Assembly: GCF_000744775.1 (NCBI RefSeq)
Contig: NZ_JQMP01000001.1
Coordinates: forward strand, 62,001 to 126,000
Origin: Thermorudis peleae
GTDB lineage: Bacteria; Chloroflexota; Chloroflexia; Thermomicrobiales; Thermomicrobiaceae
Direction of reading: 5' to 3'
DNA: 64,000 nucleotides
A program made the translations under genes and the position numbers. Shown one piece after another: positions 1-8,374 of the stretch (positions are counted from its first letter, which is position 1; each line of letters begins with the position of its first letter). The notes beneath the pieces were generated by a model, which did no database searches, had not been told where the DNA came from, and was given only the letters and a program-made list of their open reading frames with translations.

Positions 1-505
1 GGATTTCACGGACGAGTTCGTTGGGGGCAAGGACCGTTTTCCGGACGCCGGTGTAGAACTCGCGCAATGGCACAACACGCTCATGCTGCAGGCTGGTCAG
101 TACAACTGCCGCGTCAAGGGCAACAAGCGGGGTGATGGTATCGTTGGCAGGCGATGCGGTGACGATATTCCCGGCGACGGTCGCGCGCGTGCGAATTGCT
201 GGAGCGCCAACTTCCCAACAGGCCTGGGCAAGCGGGAACGCGCGCTCAATGCATAGTGGTGAGGCAATGACGTCGTTGTGAGTCGTCAGCGCGCCGAGCA
301 CGAGTGTGCCGTTCTCTTCACGAATGAAGCGCAGCTCCGAGAGCGCTGTGAGGTCGATTAAGGTCGTTGTCGGCCGAATGCCTCGGCGAAGCTCAACGAG
401 GACATCCGTACCGCCGGCGACGAGGCGTGCTTGTCCTTGGAGAGTGTCAAGCAGCGTAAGGGCGTCGGTCAGTGTCGTTGGGCGATAGTAGTGTTGCCAG
501 AGCAT
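1..505 (-). CDS. Xanthine dehydrogenase FAD-binding subunit, C-terminus beyond window
   Basis: The frame is open from an ATG at 505 to the window edge, giving the first 168 residues. The translation has the CoxM/XdhB-type FAD-binding pattern: an early YYRPTTLTDAL segment, then AGGTDVLVELR (FAD pyrophosphate-binding loop) and the second loop GALTTHNDVI followed by AGNIVTASPAND. In this family the subunit passes electrons between the molybdopterin and Fe-S subunits during hypoxanthine/xanthine oxidation to urate. A GGAGTG site lies 8 nt before the ATG. It is the last visible gene of the leftward urate-degradation operon, which fits supply of urate to the next genes. The molybdopterin and 2Fe-2S subunits are presumably further left; that is inference. 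A CO-dehydrogenase medium subunit is the main alternative, made unlikely by context. Confidence 0.85.
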   Translation of the reverse strand, partial: MLWQHYYRPTTLTDALTLLDTLQGQARLVAGGTDVLVELRRGIRPTTTLIDLTALSELRFIREENGTLVLGALTTHNDVIASPLCIERAFPLAQACWEVGAPAIRTRATVAGNIVTASPANDTITPLVALDAAVVLTSLQHERVVPLREFYTGVRKTVLAPNELVREI

Positions 506-561
506 ACAGTGTGCACTCCGTTCATCTCATCCGCGTGAAAACCGCCAGGGGCAAGCCTGCG

Positions 562-915
562 TTAACTCCCTCGGTACGTTACGTACGACCATGGTGAGAC
601 GAGCAGCGGGACATGGTAGTGGGCAGCTGGATCAGCAACTGTGAAGCGCACTGGAACCTGGTCGAGGAACGGCGGCTGGCTTACATCCGGGTGCCCGGCG
701 AAGTAGTCACCGACCTCGAAGACGAGTTCGTAGGTCCCAGCTGTGAAAGCGTCACCGGCAAGCAGCGGCGCAGATGTCCGCCCGTCGGCATTGGTTCGCG
801 TCGTGGTGAGCAGCACGCGCTCGCCGCTTGGCGCAATGCGCCAGAGGCTCAGGGCGAGTCCTGCAGCGGGCCGCCCGCGGGCCGTATCGAGTACGTGGGT
901 GGTAAGTTGGCCCAT
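562..915 (-). CDS. 5-hydroxyisourate hydrolase (transthyretin-like)
   Basis: This 117-residue protein has the two family signatures: HVLDT near the N-terminus and the C-terminal YRGS tetrapeptide. It also has the [13 protein letters not shown] strand that carries the catalytic His. The enzyme opens 5-hydroxyisourate, the product of urate oxidase, to OHCU. The ATG at 915 is chosen over an upstream in-frame ATG at 933 because an AGGGGAGG site precedes it and alignment to the family begins at [11 protein letters not shown]. It follows urate oxidase by 14 nt in the same operon. No signal peptide is seen, so a cytoplasmic enzyme is expected. Length is normal for bacterial members. Confidence 0.95.
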   Translation of the reverse strand: MGQLTTHVLDTARGRPAAGLALSLWRIAPSGERVLLTTTRTNADGRTSAPLLAGDAFTAGTYELVFEVGDYFAGHPDVSQPPFLDQVPVRFTVADPAAHYHVPLLVSPWSYVTYRGS

Positions 916-929
916 CGCTGAACCTCCCC

Positions 930-1865
930 TCATACCGCGCGCTGCACTGTCAGCCGAATGACGCCGTAGGCTGGGAACGGATCTGAACAGACTTTGACCA
1001 TTGGATCGGTTGTGGATTCGGCAATGATCTGGCGCGTACGGTTTTCAGCCACAAGGTGCACACTGCGGAGCTGTGGAAATCGTTCGAGGATGTGCATCCC
1101 CATCTCATGAACGAGTTGCTGAATTGATTCACTCGTGTAGGAGGCGAAAACCGCGCGCGTGAGATCGCGCACTTGCTCAGCTGCAACATAGCGGCCGTGA
1201 TCGGGTGCGAGAAGGTCGTCGGCCGTCTGATACTGCCAGAAGACGTCAAGCTTGATAGCGAGCGGCCGATCACGTGTTTCTGGTAGCGTCGTGTAGTCAT
1301 CGCGAATAAAACCGGTGAAGGCGCTGCCCGAGAGCTTCATCAACAGTTGGTTGACGTAGCCGCATTGGTGCTCAGTAACGAGCGTGTGGCCGCCATCTCG
1401 AGCCAGCGCCAGCGTTGCTGTTGCGTAGGCTCCAGGAGAAGCAGCGAAGGCTATGGTGCTTGATACGAACTGCCCGTTCTGTGGGACGGTCAGCGGCACA
1501 AAGGGGATCTCGCGAGCAGTCAACCGGACATGCTCGACATGCTGGTAGGTTTTCAGGAAGGCCGATCCAAGGAAGAAAAGGAAAGCTTCCTGAGTAGCGC
1601 CATCGAAATCGAGTGAGTGGCGCAGGATAAAGTTCTTCATCGAGTCAGTAGCGATCACGTCGCGATTATCCCCGTCGGTGTAGGAGCGGAGAAACCGCTC
1701 GCCAAACACCTCGAGATCGACTTCATGAAAAAAGGCCATGTTGGTGCGTCCTGTGAACGATGACTCAGGAATGGGGGAAAGACCAGTCAGCGGGCGCGCA
1801 CTGAAGCGATAAACTGGAATGTATGCTTTCCCGTAACTGTGCTGGTACGTTACCATCTCTGTCAT
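930..1865 (-). CDS. Urate oxidase (cofactor-free uricase)
   Basis: The 311-residue product oxidises urate to 5-hydroxyisourate. Visible uricase features are the N-terminal [10 protein letters not shown] with the catalytic Lys, the ATDSMKN motif with the catalytic Thr, the duplicated T-fold domains, and HLVAENRT near the C-terminus, which carries the catalytic His region. Length matches the family (about 300). The start at 1865 is preferred: it gives [13 protein letters not shown], and a GGAGAAGGG stretch lies upstream; the longer frame to 1931 adds unrelated residues. It sits between OHCU decarboxylase and HIU hydrolase, so three consecutive reaction steps are encoded side by side. Confidence 0.95.
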   Translation of the reverse strand: MTEMVTYQHSYGKAYIPVYRFSARPLTGLSPIPESSFTGRTNMAFFHEVDLEVFGERFLRSYTDGDNRDVIATDSMKNFILRHSLDFDGATQEAFLFFLGSAFLKTYQHVEHVRLTAREIPFVPLTVPQNGQFVSSTIAFAASPGAYATATLALARDGGHTLVTEHQCGYVNQLLMKLSGSAFTGFIRDDYTTLPETRDRPLAIKLDVFWQYQTADDLLAPDHGRYVAAEQVRDLTRAVFASYTSESIQQLVHEMGMHILERFPQLRSVHLVAENRTRQIIAESTTDPMVKVCSDPFPAYGVIRLTVQRAV

Positions 1866-1908
1866 GCCTTGTGCCCTTCTCCTGTGATTCCATCCGCTGC
1901 CGCTGTCA

Positions 1909-2454
1909 TTATGTGGTTGCCGCTGACGCATGGGTATCGCTCACGGTATCGACCAACCGGAACCAGCAGATGCGCGTGATCTCGTGTAATGCCTGGCGTA
2001 GCTCGTCCTGGCGGCTGTTCGTGAGCCGAGATTGGAGCGCTGCCAGAATCTCCTCGCGTGTGTGCTCTCGCACACAGATGACGAACGGAAAACCGAAGCG
2101 TTCACGATATGCCTGATTGAGTGCTTGGAACTGAGCGAGTTCGTGCGCGGCCAGGCGGTTCAATCCTGCCATTGCTTGCTCGCGGGCACTTTCTGGTGTG
2201 ATGGCGCCAGCTAGCGCATCACGGCCAGCAAGCTCAGGGTGAGCACGAATCAATGCCTCGTGTTGCTCAGCGGAGCCTGCGTAGAGCGCAGCGCAGAGTG
2301 CAGCATAGAGATCTTCAAGGTGAGCAAATGGCCGGCGTTCCCACGCTGCAGCGAGAACCCAGGGCGCGTCCTCAAAGAGGAAGCGAAGTCGTGCGACGAA
2401 GGTTTCACGGTCGAGCTGGTTCAGTTCGTCGAGCCTAAGCACCTGGTTCTCCAC
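1909..2454 (-). CDS. OHCU decarboxylase
   Basis: The 181-residue protein matches 2-oxo-4-hydroxy-4-carboxy-5-ureidoimidazoline decarboxylase, which yields S-allantoin. The sequence shows RAHPELAG (the substrate-binding HPxLAG motif), LNQAYRERFGFPFVI and REHTREEIL, all hallmarks of the all-helical family. The start is GTG at 2454, supported by a GAGGGAGG site about 8 nt upstream. It lies 23 nt after glyoxylate carboligase in the same leftward operon. Together with the next two genes it completes the urate-to-allantoin segment. The C-terminus runs close to the upstream region of the urate oxidase start, which suggests tight translational coupling. Confidence 0.93.
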   Translation of the reverse strand: MENQVLRLDELNQLDRETFVARLRFLFEDAPWVLAAAWERRPFAHLEDLYAALCAALYAGSAEQHEALIRAHPELAGRDALAGAITPESAREQAMAGLNRLAAHELAQFQALNQAYRERFGFPFVICVREHTREEILAALQSRLTNSRQDELRQALHEITRICWFRLVDTVSDTHASAATT

Positions 2455-2477
2455 CCTGCAACCTCCCTCGTCCTCGC

Positions 2478-4205
2478 TTATACTCCAACGCCTGCAACAT
2501 CAGGCGTGGGCACAAATTCGCGAATCTGATCGAGTGCACTTCCCATGGCGGCGTCCGCTTCTGGATCAACGAGAATTTCTACGAGTACCGGGCGTTCGGC
2601 TTGCTCAACAAGTGCTGCTGCCCAGCGTAGTGCCGGTTGAATGTCGTCAGGATGCTGGACACGGCGCGCGAGTGCCCCCATGCCTTTGGCGACCTGTACG
2701 TGGTCAATGCCGTAGCCATTGTTGAGGTCATAGCCAAGGTCAACACCGTATCGGATGCCATGGGCGTAACGCTGGTTTTGGCGGATGAGCCCAAGATTTC
2801 CATTGTTGACAATGATCACCACAATCGGGATGCGATACTGTACAGCGACAGCGAGCTCTTCCATCAAGAACTGGAACGAGTAGTCGCCGCAAATTGCAAC
2901 GACGGGATGGCTTGGCTGGGCAAGTTTGGCGCCAATCGCGGCTGGTACTTCCCATCCGAGTGGCCCGGCTTGCCCGCAGACGAGGTAGTGCCGTGGCCGA
3001 AAGACACGCTGGAACTGACCACTCCAAATCTGATAGAGGCCGATAGCTGTCGTAAAGATTGTCTGCGGGCCAAAGACGGCGTTAATCTCCTGGAAGACGC
3101 GCTCTGGGCGGATCGGAATGTCAGCGAAGTCAGTTGGGCGAGACAACGCTGTCTTGAGTGTCTGCACTCGCCGAACCCACGCGCTTGGTTCACGCGGCGG
3201 TGTTGCGGCTTGGGCGGCTGCAAGCAACGCACGGAGAAAGAGTTGTGCGTCACTGACAATACCGAGGTCTGGCGGGAAGACACGCCCAAGCTGTGTTGGT
3301 TCAACGTCGACGTGGATGAACCGCTTGCCGTGACGGTAGATTGCAAGGTCACCCGTATGACGTTCGGCAAAGCGCGCGCCAATCGCGAGCACGAGATCAG
3401 CCTCGAGGAACGTCTGGTTGCCTGAGCGTGTCTGCGTCTGAATGCCAACCAGCCCAACAGCAAGTGGGTGATCGTCGGGGATGGAGCCCCAGCCCATGAG
3501 GGTCGGTACGACCGGAATTTGGAGGTACTCAGCCAGTTGCCGTAATTCCTCGCTTGCGTTGGCACAAATCACTCCACCGCCAGCGAGAATGAGCGGGCGC
3601 TCAGCCGTGAGGAGCCAGGCAAGTGCGCGTTGAACAGCTGCCGGCGGTGGAGCAACGCGGAAGATTGGCAAGGGGGCGTCAACTTCGGGATCGTAATCGA
3701 TTTCGGCAAGCTGGACATCGAGCGGCAGATCGATGTGCACTGGGCCTGGACGACCGTCGCGCATGATGCGGAATGCTTCACGGACGATCCATGGGAGTTG
3801 AGCTGGCTCACGGACCAGGAAGCTGCGCTTGGTCACGGTCCGCACGATTTCAGCGATGTCGACAGCCTGGAATGCTTCTTTATGCAGAATACGTGTTGGC
3901 GCTTGGCCGGTGATCGTCAGGATCGGCACGGAATCTGCCAGGGCGGTGTAGAGCCCAGTGACCATGTTGGTGCCTGCTGGCCCTGAAGTGCCGATGCAGA
4001 CGCCAATCTTGCCGCTGGCGCGTGCGTAGCCATCGGCAGCGTGTGTCCCGCCCTCCTCGTGCCGCACTGTGATGTGACGGATTGGGCTCGCCGCTAGTGC
4101 GCGATAGACCGGATTGATGTTGGCGCCCGGTACGCCGAAAATGACCTCGACACCCTCGGATTCCAATATCTTGACGAGCGCTTCGCTCGCACGCATCCGT
4201 GCCAT
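2478..4205 (-). CDS. gcl: Glyoxylate carboligase-like ThDP enzyme
   Basis: This 575-residue thiamine-diphosphate enzyme would condense two glyoxylates to tartronate semialdehyde with loss of CO2. It has the three domains of the acetolactate-synthase superfamily: N-terminal Pyr domain with VEVIFGVPGANINPVY, a central domain around ILAGGG, and a C-terminal PP domain with the GDYSF (GDG-like) and NNGNLGLI ThDP-Mg motif. The Pyr domain has FGVPGAN where acetolactate synthases have the catalytic Glu; replacement of that Glu by Val is a known trait of glyoxylate carboligase, and VPG fits. The start at 4205 is chosen for the AGAGGAAGG site; a longer frame to 4508 crosses the promoter region. It is first in the leftward purine operon. 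Another ThDP decarboxylase is possible but less consistent with context. Confidence 0.85.
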   Translation of the reverse strand: MARMRASEALVKILESEGVEVIFGVPGANINPVYRALAASPIRHITVRHEEGGTHAADGYARASGKIGVCIGTSGPAGTNMVTGLYTALADSVPILTITGQAPTRILHKEAFQAVDIAEIVRTVTKRSFLVREPAQLPWIVREAFRIMRDGRPGPVHIDLPLDVQLAEIDYDPEVDAPLPIFRVAPPPAAVQRALAWLLTAERPLILAGGGVICANASEELRQLAEYLQIPVVPTLMGWGSIPDDHPLAVGLVGIQTQTRSGNQTFLEADLVLAIGARFAERHTGDLAIYRHGKRFIHVDVEPTQLGRVFPPDLGIVSDAQLFLRALLAAAQAATPPREPSAWVRRVQTLKTALSRPTDFADIPIRPERVFQEINAVFGPQTIFTTAIGLYQIWSGQFQRVFRPRHYLVCGQAGPLGWEVPAAIGAKLAQPSHPVVAICGDYSFQFLMEELAVAVQYRIPIVVIIVNNGNLGLIRQNQRYAHGIRYGVDLGYDLNNGYGIDHVQVAKGMGALARRVQHPDDIQPALRWAAALVEQAERPVLVEILVDPEADAAMGSALDQIREFVPTPDVAGVGV

Positions 4206-4233
4206 TGGCTTGCCTTCCTCTGCGGTTTTCCTC

Positions 4234-4262
4234 AGTATACTCACGAGCAGCTCAATTGTCAA
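4234..4262 (-). promoter_or_regulatory. Promoter of leftward purine-catabolism operon
   Basis: On the minus strand TTGACA (complement of 4257-4262) is followed after exactly 17 nt by TATACT (complement of 4234-4239). The -35 is perfect and the -10 matches 5 of 6. It lies about 30 nt upstream of the glyoxylate carboligase ATG and shares its -35 with the inverted repeat at 4256-4278. Confidence 0.8.
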
Positions 4263-4278
4263 CAATTGCTGTTGACAA
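4256..4278. promoter_or_regulatory. Shared operator-like inverted repeat between divergent operons
   Basis: Two perfect 8-bp arms, TTGTCAAC (4256-4263) and GTTGACAA (4271-4278), are separated by 7 nt. Each arm contains the TTGACA -35 element of one of two divergent promoters. A dimeric regulator bound here would cover both -35 boxes and control both halves of the purine pathway. Part of the symmetry is forced by two opposed -35 boxes, but the match extends beyond the hexamers. No regulator gene is found nearby. Confidence 0.6.
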
Positions 4279-4300
4279 AACATAGTCGTGCGATTATCGT
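4272..4300 (+). promoter_or_regulatory. Promoter of rightward purine-catabolism operon
   Basis: TTGACA at 4272-4277 is followed after 17 nt by TATCGT at 4295-4300 (4 of 6 matches to TATAAT). It faces the malate-synthase-like gene that starts at 4331 and overlaps the shared inverted repeat. Confidence 0.6.
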
Positions 4301-4330
4301 TACACCAGATCAGGAGTGAGAAGGGGTACT

Positions 4331-5731
4331 GTGGGCGCACAGACGAGTACCGGAGAGCAGGGATACGATGCGGCAGTGCGGCAGCTTGCTGCCGTGCTTC
4401 ATCGTGCGTTACGTGCTGAGAGTGGCGCTGGACCGCGAGAGGCGCGGTTTCGTGACGATACCCAAGCCGTGCGCCAGGCCGACTGGTGCGTTGCGCTGCC
4501 ACCGTCACTGGCTCGGCAGCAGGTCACACTCCTTGTGCCGGCTGGTGATGCTACGGCGCTCGTCCGTGGGCTTGCCTCAGGTGCTGATACAGTGCTGCTC
4601 GACTTCGATGATACCTTTGCGCCGTCCTTGCAGAATCTCCGGCGTGGCTGGGCGCATCTCGCGACCTTGTCCGTGCGACAACCTGGTATGCCGCTGATCA
4701 TGGTACGGCCACGGCCGGCCTGGCTCCAGGACCAAACTGTCTACGTCGATGGTGAGCCGGCGTGTGCAGCTGCTGTCGACGTCGCGTACTACCTTACTGC
4801 GGTCGCGTCCCACGGCAGCGCATGGCTCTATCTGCCCAAAGTCGCCACGATGGAAGAGGCCTGTGCCTGGGATCAGGCCCTCACGGCTGCCGAGCAGGCG
4901 TTAGCGTGGCAGCCAAACGCTGTACGGGTGATCGTGCAAATTGAGTGTCTCTCGGCAATCTTCCAAGCGGACGAGATCCTTTGGGCATTGCGCAATCGTG
5001 CGCTTGGCCTCAACGCTGGGCGCTGGGATTACTGTGCGAGTGTGATCCGTTCTCTCGGTCGCGTGCTTCCGCCGCTGCCAGCACGCGACCAGCTCACAAG
5101 CCAGACGCCGTTTCTTGCGGCCTATCTGCGCCAACTCACCCGTGTCTGCCAGCGACGGAAAGCGCTAGCGATCGGCGGGGTTGCCAACCTTGCGACAGAT
5201 GAACGCGCTAGAGCTGTCCTCGCCGAGAAGCAGTGGGAAGCCCAACTGGGATTCCACGGAGCGTGGGCTGGACACCCTGAGGCTGTACCGCTCGTGCGTC
5301 AGGCTTACCACGCGGTCACATCGATGGTGCCTGCGGTACCTGCTGCGCGAGGCGATGAATCGACTATCGCCCAGCAGCTGTGCACACTGCCGACAATCGC
5401 GTCACTCCCCGTTGCTGCGCTACAGCGGGCGCTGAACAAGCTCGCAGCGTGGCTCCGGGCATGGCAGGCGGGGAACGCGCTGGTCGTCCATGATGGAGAA
5501 TTCGAAGACCTTTCGACCGCGGAGGTCACACGGGCACAACTCTGGCAATGGCGTTGGCATCGCGTGCAGCTCGACGATGGCGATTGGCTTACGGAAGAGC
5601 GCTTTCAGACCGAATGCCAATCGGTTGGGGATGCGGCACTTTCCCGTCTGCTTGCTGAGTTGACTGCTGACACGGCAATTGATCACCCATTGCCGAGCCT
5701 CGTGTCACCAGGCGAAGGAGCACTGACGTGA
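4331..5731 (+). CDS. Malate synthase-like protein (divergent)
   Basis: The 466-residue protein resembles the A-type malate synthases, which condense glyoxylate with acetyl-CoA. Matching motifs are LLDFDDTFAPSLQN, MVRPRPAW (active-site Arg region), YLPKV, VIVQIEC (Glu ligand), ALGLNAGRWDY (Asp ligand) and GFHGAWAGHPE. It is shorter than typical family members (about 530), and several positions differ from the usual consensus (RPRPAW for RPRGWH, IECL for IETL), so another acyl-CoA/glyoxylate lyase activity is possible. GTG 4331 is preferred to GTG 4316 because AGAAGGGG lies just before it. Its stop overlaps the start of the next gene (TGATG), and it leads the rightward operon, giving a second sink for purine-derived glyoxylate. 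Confidence 0.78.
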   Translation: MGAQTSTGEQGYDAAVRQLAAVLHRALRAESGAGPREARFRDDTQAVRQADWCVALPPSLARQQVTLLVPAGDATALVRGLASGADTVLLDFDDTFAPSLQNLRRGWAHLATLSVRQPGMPLIMVRPRPAWLQDQTVYVDGEPACAAAVDVAYYLTAVASHGSAWLYLPKVATMEEACAWDQALTAAEQALAWQPNAVRVIVQIECLSAIFQADEILWALRNRALGLNAGRWDYCASVIRSLGRVLPPLPARDQLTSQTPFLAAYLRQLTRVCQRRKALAIGGVANLATDERARAVLAEKQWEAQLGFHGAWAGHPEAVPLVRQAYHAVTSMVPAVPAARGDESTIAQQLCTLPTIASLPVAALQRALNKLAAWLRAWQAGNALVVHDGEFEDLSTAEVTRAQLWQWRWHRVQLDDGDWLTEERFQTECQSVGDAALSRLLAELTADTAIDHPLPSLVSPGEGALT

Positions 5732-6984
5732 TGGTCGATCGCGCGGCGCTTGCCGCTACGGTATTGCGGCGGTGTGACGAACTTGCAGCGTTCTCAGAAG
5801 TGCCAGGCCAGCTGACGCGCCGGAGCTTTTCCCCACCAATGCACGACGTCCACAACACGATTGCACAGTGGATGCGCGCAGCTGGCATGACGGTGCGGCG
5901 AGACAGCGTTGGTAACCTCATCGGGAGGTATCCCGCACGCCAGCCGGATGCACCTGTGCTGGTGATCGGCTCTCACCTTGATACGGTACCGAACGCTGGG
6001 CGCTACGACGGCGTCCTTGGTGTCATGCTGGGGCTGGCGCTCGTTGAAGCGCTCGGTGGTCGTCGTCTCTCCTATGCCCTCGAAGTCGTCGGCTTTATGG
6101 ACGAAGAAGGTGTGCGATTTGCCGTCCCGTTTATTGGAAGCCGTGGCTACGTTGGAGCACTCCCGAGCGACTGGTTAACGCGCTCTGATGTGGATGGCAT
6201 CACCCTCCGGGAAGCGATCACATCCTTTGGCCTGCACGCGCACAACGCAGGAGGACAAGCCGCCTTACCGGATCAGGCACTTGGGTATCTCGAATTTCAC
6301 ATTGAACAAGGGCCGGTGCTCGAGCGTGCCGGTCTGCCGGTCGGGGTCGTTGAAGCGATTGCCGGTGCAACCCGGGCCCAGGTGACGTTCCACGGCCGTG
6401 CGGCCCATGCCGGCACGACACCGATGACGGCTCGACACGATGCGCTCGCTGGCGCGGCAGCGTTTATCCTCGCTGTCGAGCGACGTGCGCAGGTGACACC
6501 TGGGCTGGTAGCGACTGTGGGCCAGGTGACTGTCTTGCCTGGAGCAAGCAACGTGGTTCCCGAAGCAACACACCTTGCGCTCGATGTGCGACACGCTGAC
6601 GACGGCGTACGCAATGATGCCCTTGTTGCACTCCAGGCTGATGCTGAAGAAATCGCGCGCAGCCGTGGACTCCGTGTTACGTGGACGATCGTGGCAGATG
6701 TCCCAGCCGTGCGGCTTGATCCCCAGTTTGTCGCATTGCTCGAGGCTGCAACACGCGAGGTTGGTGTGCCCGTACGCCGACTTGTCAGCGGAGCCGGCCA
6801 TGACGCTATGATCCTTGCGCAGTATCTGCCTGCGGCGATGCTCTTCCTCCGCTGTGCCGAGGGTATCAGTCACCATCCCGACGAGCGTGTGATAGTCGAC
6901 GATGTCGCAACGGCGTTGCACGTTGGGCAGGTCATGCTCGACTTGCTTGACCAGCGTCTCACTGCTGCCCAGGCACAGGGTTAG
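5731..6984 (+). CDS. Allantoate amidohydrolase (M20 family)
   Basis: This 417-residue dizinc amidohydrolase of the hydantoinase/carbamoylase (M20C) group shows HLDTVPNAGRYDG (metal ligands), MDEEGVRF (bridging Glu), EFHIEQGPVLE, AHAGTTPM (dimer-interface His) and SGAGHDA. In allantoin pathways such enzymes remove ammonia and CO2 from allantoate to give ureidoglycine. An N-carbamoyl-amino-acid amidohydrolase would look the same by sequence, but its position before allantoinase and ureidoglycine aminohydrolase argues for allantoate. The ATG at 5731 overlaps the previous stop; AAGGAG lies 11 nt upstream. Confidence 0.87.
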   Translation: MVDRAALAATVLRRCDELAAFSEVPGQLTRRSFSPPMHDVHNTIAQWMRAAGMTVRRDSVGNLIGRYPARQPDAPVLVIGSHLDTVPNAGRYDGVLGVMLGLALVEALGGRRLSYALEVVGFMDEEGVRFAVPFIGSRGYVGALPSDWLTRSDVDGITLREAITSFGLHAHNAGGQAALPDQALGYLEFHIEQGPVLERAGLPVGVVEAIAGATRAQVTFHGRAAHAGTTPMTARHDALAGAAAFILAVERRAQVTPGLVATVGQVTVLPGASNVVPEATHLALDVRHADDGVRNDALVALQADAEEIARSRGLRVTWTIVADVPAVRLDPQFVALLEAATREVGVPVRRLVSGAGHDAMILAQYLPAAMLFLRCAEGISHHPDERVIVDDVATALHVGQVMLDLLDQRLTAAQAQG

Positions 6985-7002
6985 ACGGAAAGGAGCGGAG
7001 TT

Positions 7003-8358
7003 GTGGCCTACGATGTGCTCATCCGTGGCGGCCAAGTCGTCCAGCCGGAGGGTATTGCCGTTGCTGACATCGCAATCGCTGATGGCCAAATCGTTGCTGT
7101 TGAACCGGAGATCAGTGGTGCGGTGCGTGAAGAGATCGATGCCCGTGGGCTTGTCGTCTTCCCAGGCGTTATCGACATTCACGTCCATTTCAACGAACCA
7201 GGACGGACGACCTGGGAGGGGCTGCGAACCGGCAGTCGAGCGTTTGCGGCCGGCGGGGGCACGCTCTTTGCCGATATGCCGCTGAACTCGATTCCGCCAG
7301 TCCTTGATGGTGCGGCGTTTCATGTCAAGCAGCAAGCGGCTGAAGCCCAGTCTGTCGTCGACTTTGCCCTCTGGGGTGGGTTAACACCGCGTAACCTTGA
7401 TCGGCTCGAAGAGTTAGCCGAAGTCGGGGTCATTGGACTGAAGGCCTTTCTCGCTGACTCTGGCGTTGAAGAATTCCCTGCAGCCGATGACTACACCCTC
7501 TATGAAGGGATGCGCCGCGCTGCCCAGCTGCAGTTGCTTGTCGCTGTCCACGCAGAAAATGCCACACTGGTGCGGCGGCTTGCTGAGGCGGCGCTGCGCG
7601 AAGGCCACCACAGCGCCCGCGCCTATCTCCGATCTCGGCCGATCATTGCTGAGTTGGAAGCGATCCAGCGGGCGTTGCTCTTTGCCGAAGAGACAGGCTG
7701 CGCGCTGCACATTGTGCATGTGACGGTTGCTCGTGGTGTGCTCCTAGCCTGGGAAGCACGCCAGCGCGGCGTTGACGTTAGCATTGAAACCTGCCCTCAC
7801 TACTTGCTCTTCACCGAAGATGACCTTGAACGCCTCGGCCCGGTGCTCAAGTGCGCACCCCCAATCCGTTCAGCTGCCGAGCAGCGTGCACTCTGGCAGG
7901 CGTTACTGCGTGGACAAATCGACCTGATCGCCTCAGATCACTCGCCGTCACCACCTGAACTCAAGCAATCCACCGACTTTTTTGCCGCTTGGGGCGGTAT
8001 TAATGGGGTGCAGTTCACCTTGCCAGCTATGGTTACGGCTGGTGTGCTGGAACATGGCTTGCCCCTCACGCAGCTCGCTCGGCTTCTCGCAGCCCGGCCG
8101 GCCGAGCGCTTCCGCTTTGCTGGGCGTGGTCAGCTTCGACCAGGAAACCTGGCCGACCTCACGCTGCTCGTTGTCGGCGAACCGTGGTGTCCAAGACCAG
8201 CTGAGAGCTTTTCCCGCTATCCGCTTTCTCCCTACCTCGGTCGGCAGTTCCAGGCGAGGGTACAGCGGACAATCGTGCGTGGCCAAACGGTCTATGTCGA
8301 TGGACGAATCGTGCGCGAAGGGGGCGGGCAGCTTGTTCGTCCTCAGCGGCATGGTTGA
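7003..8358 (+). CDS. allB: Allantoinase (cyclic amidohydrolase)
   Basis: The 451-residue enzyme hydrolyses allantoin to allantoate. It shows the full dihydroorotase-superfamily metal site: DIHVHFNEPGR (HxH), GLKAFLADSG (carboxylated Lys), VHAEN (His), HIVHVT (His) and ASDHSP (Asp). The motif ETCPHYL is typical of allantoinases. The start is GTG at 7003, preceded by AAGGAGCGGAG. The gene lies 18 nt after the amidohydrolase and 16 nt before the ureidoglycine enzyme. Length is normal (about 450). Dihydropyrimidinase is the closest alternative and is disfavoured by context. Confidence 0.93.
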   Translation: MAYDVLIRGGQVVQPEGIAVADIAIADGQIVAVEPEISGAVREEIDARGLVVFPGVIDIHVHFNEPGRTTWEGLRTGSRAFAAGGGTLFADMPLNSIPPVLDGAAFHVKQQAAEAQSVVDFALWGGLTPRNLDRLEELAEVGVIGLKAFLADSGVEEFPAADDYTLYEGMRRAAQLQLLVAVHAENATLVRRLAEAALREGHHSARAYLRSRPIIAELEAIQRALLFAEETGCALHIVHVTVARGVLLAWEARQRGVDVSIETCPHYLLFTEDDLERLGPVLKCAPPIRSAAEQRALWQALLRGQIDLIASDHSPSPPELKQSTDFFAAWGGINGVQFTLPAMVTAGVLEHGLPLTQLARLLAARPAERFRFAGRGQLRPGNLADLTLLVVGEPWCPRPAESFSRYPLSPYLGRQFQARVQRTIVRGQTVYVDGRIVREGGGQLVRPQRHG

Positions 8359-8374
8359 AGGAAGGAGGAACAGT

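Noticed and set aside
2637-3565. Long frames on both strands inside the glyoxylate carboligase gene
   Set aside because: They are shadows of the real frame, which has ThDP motifs along its full length.
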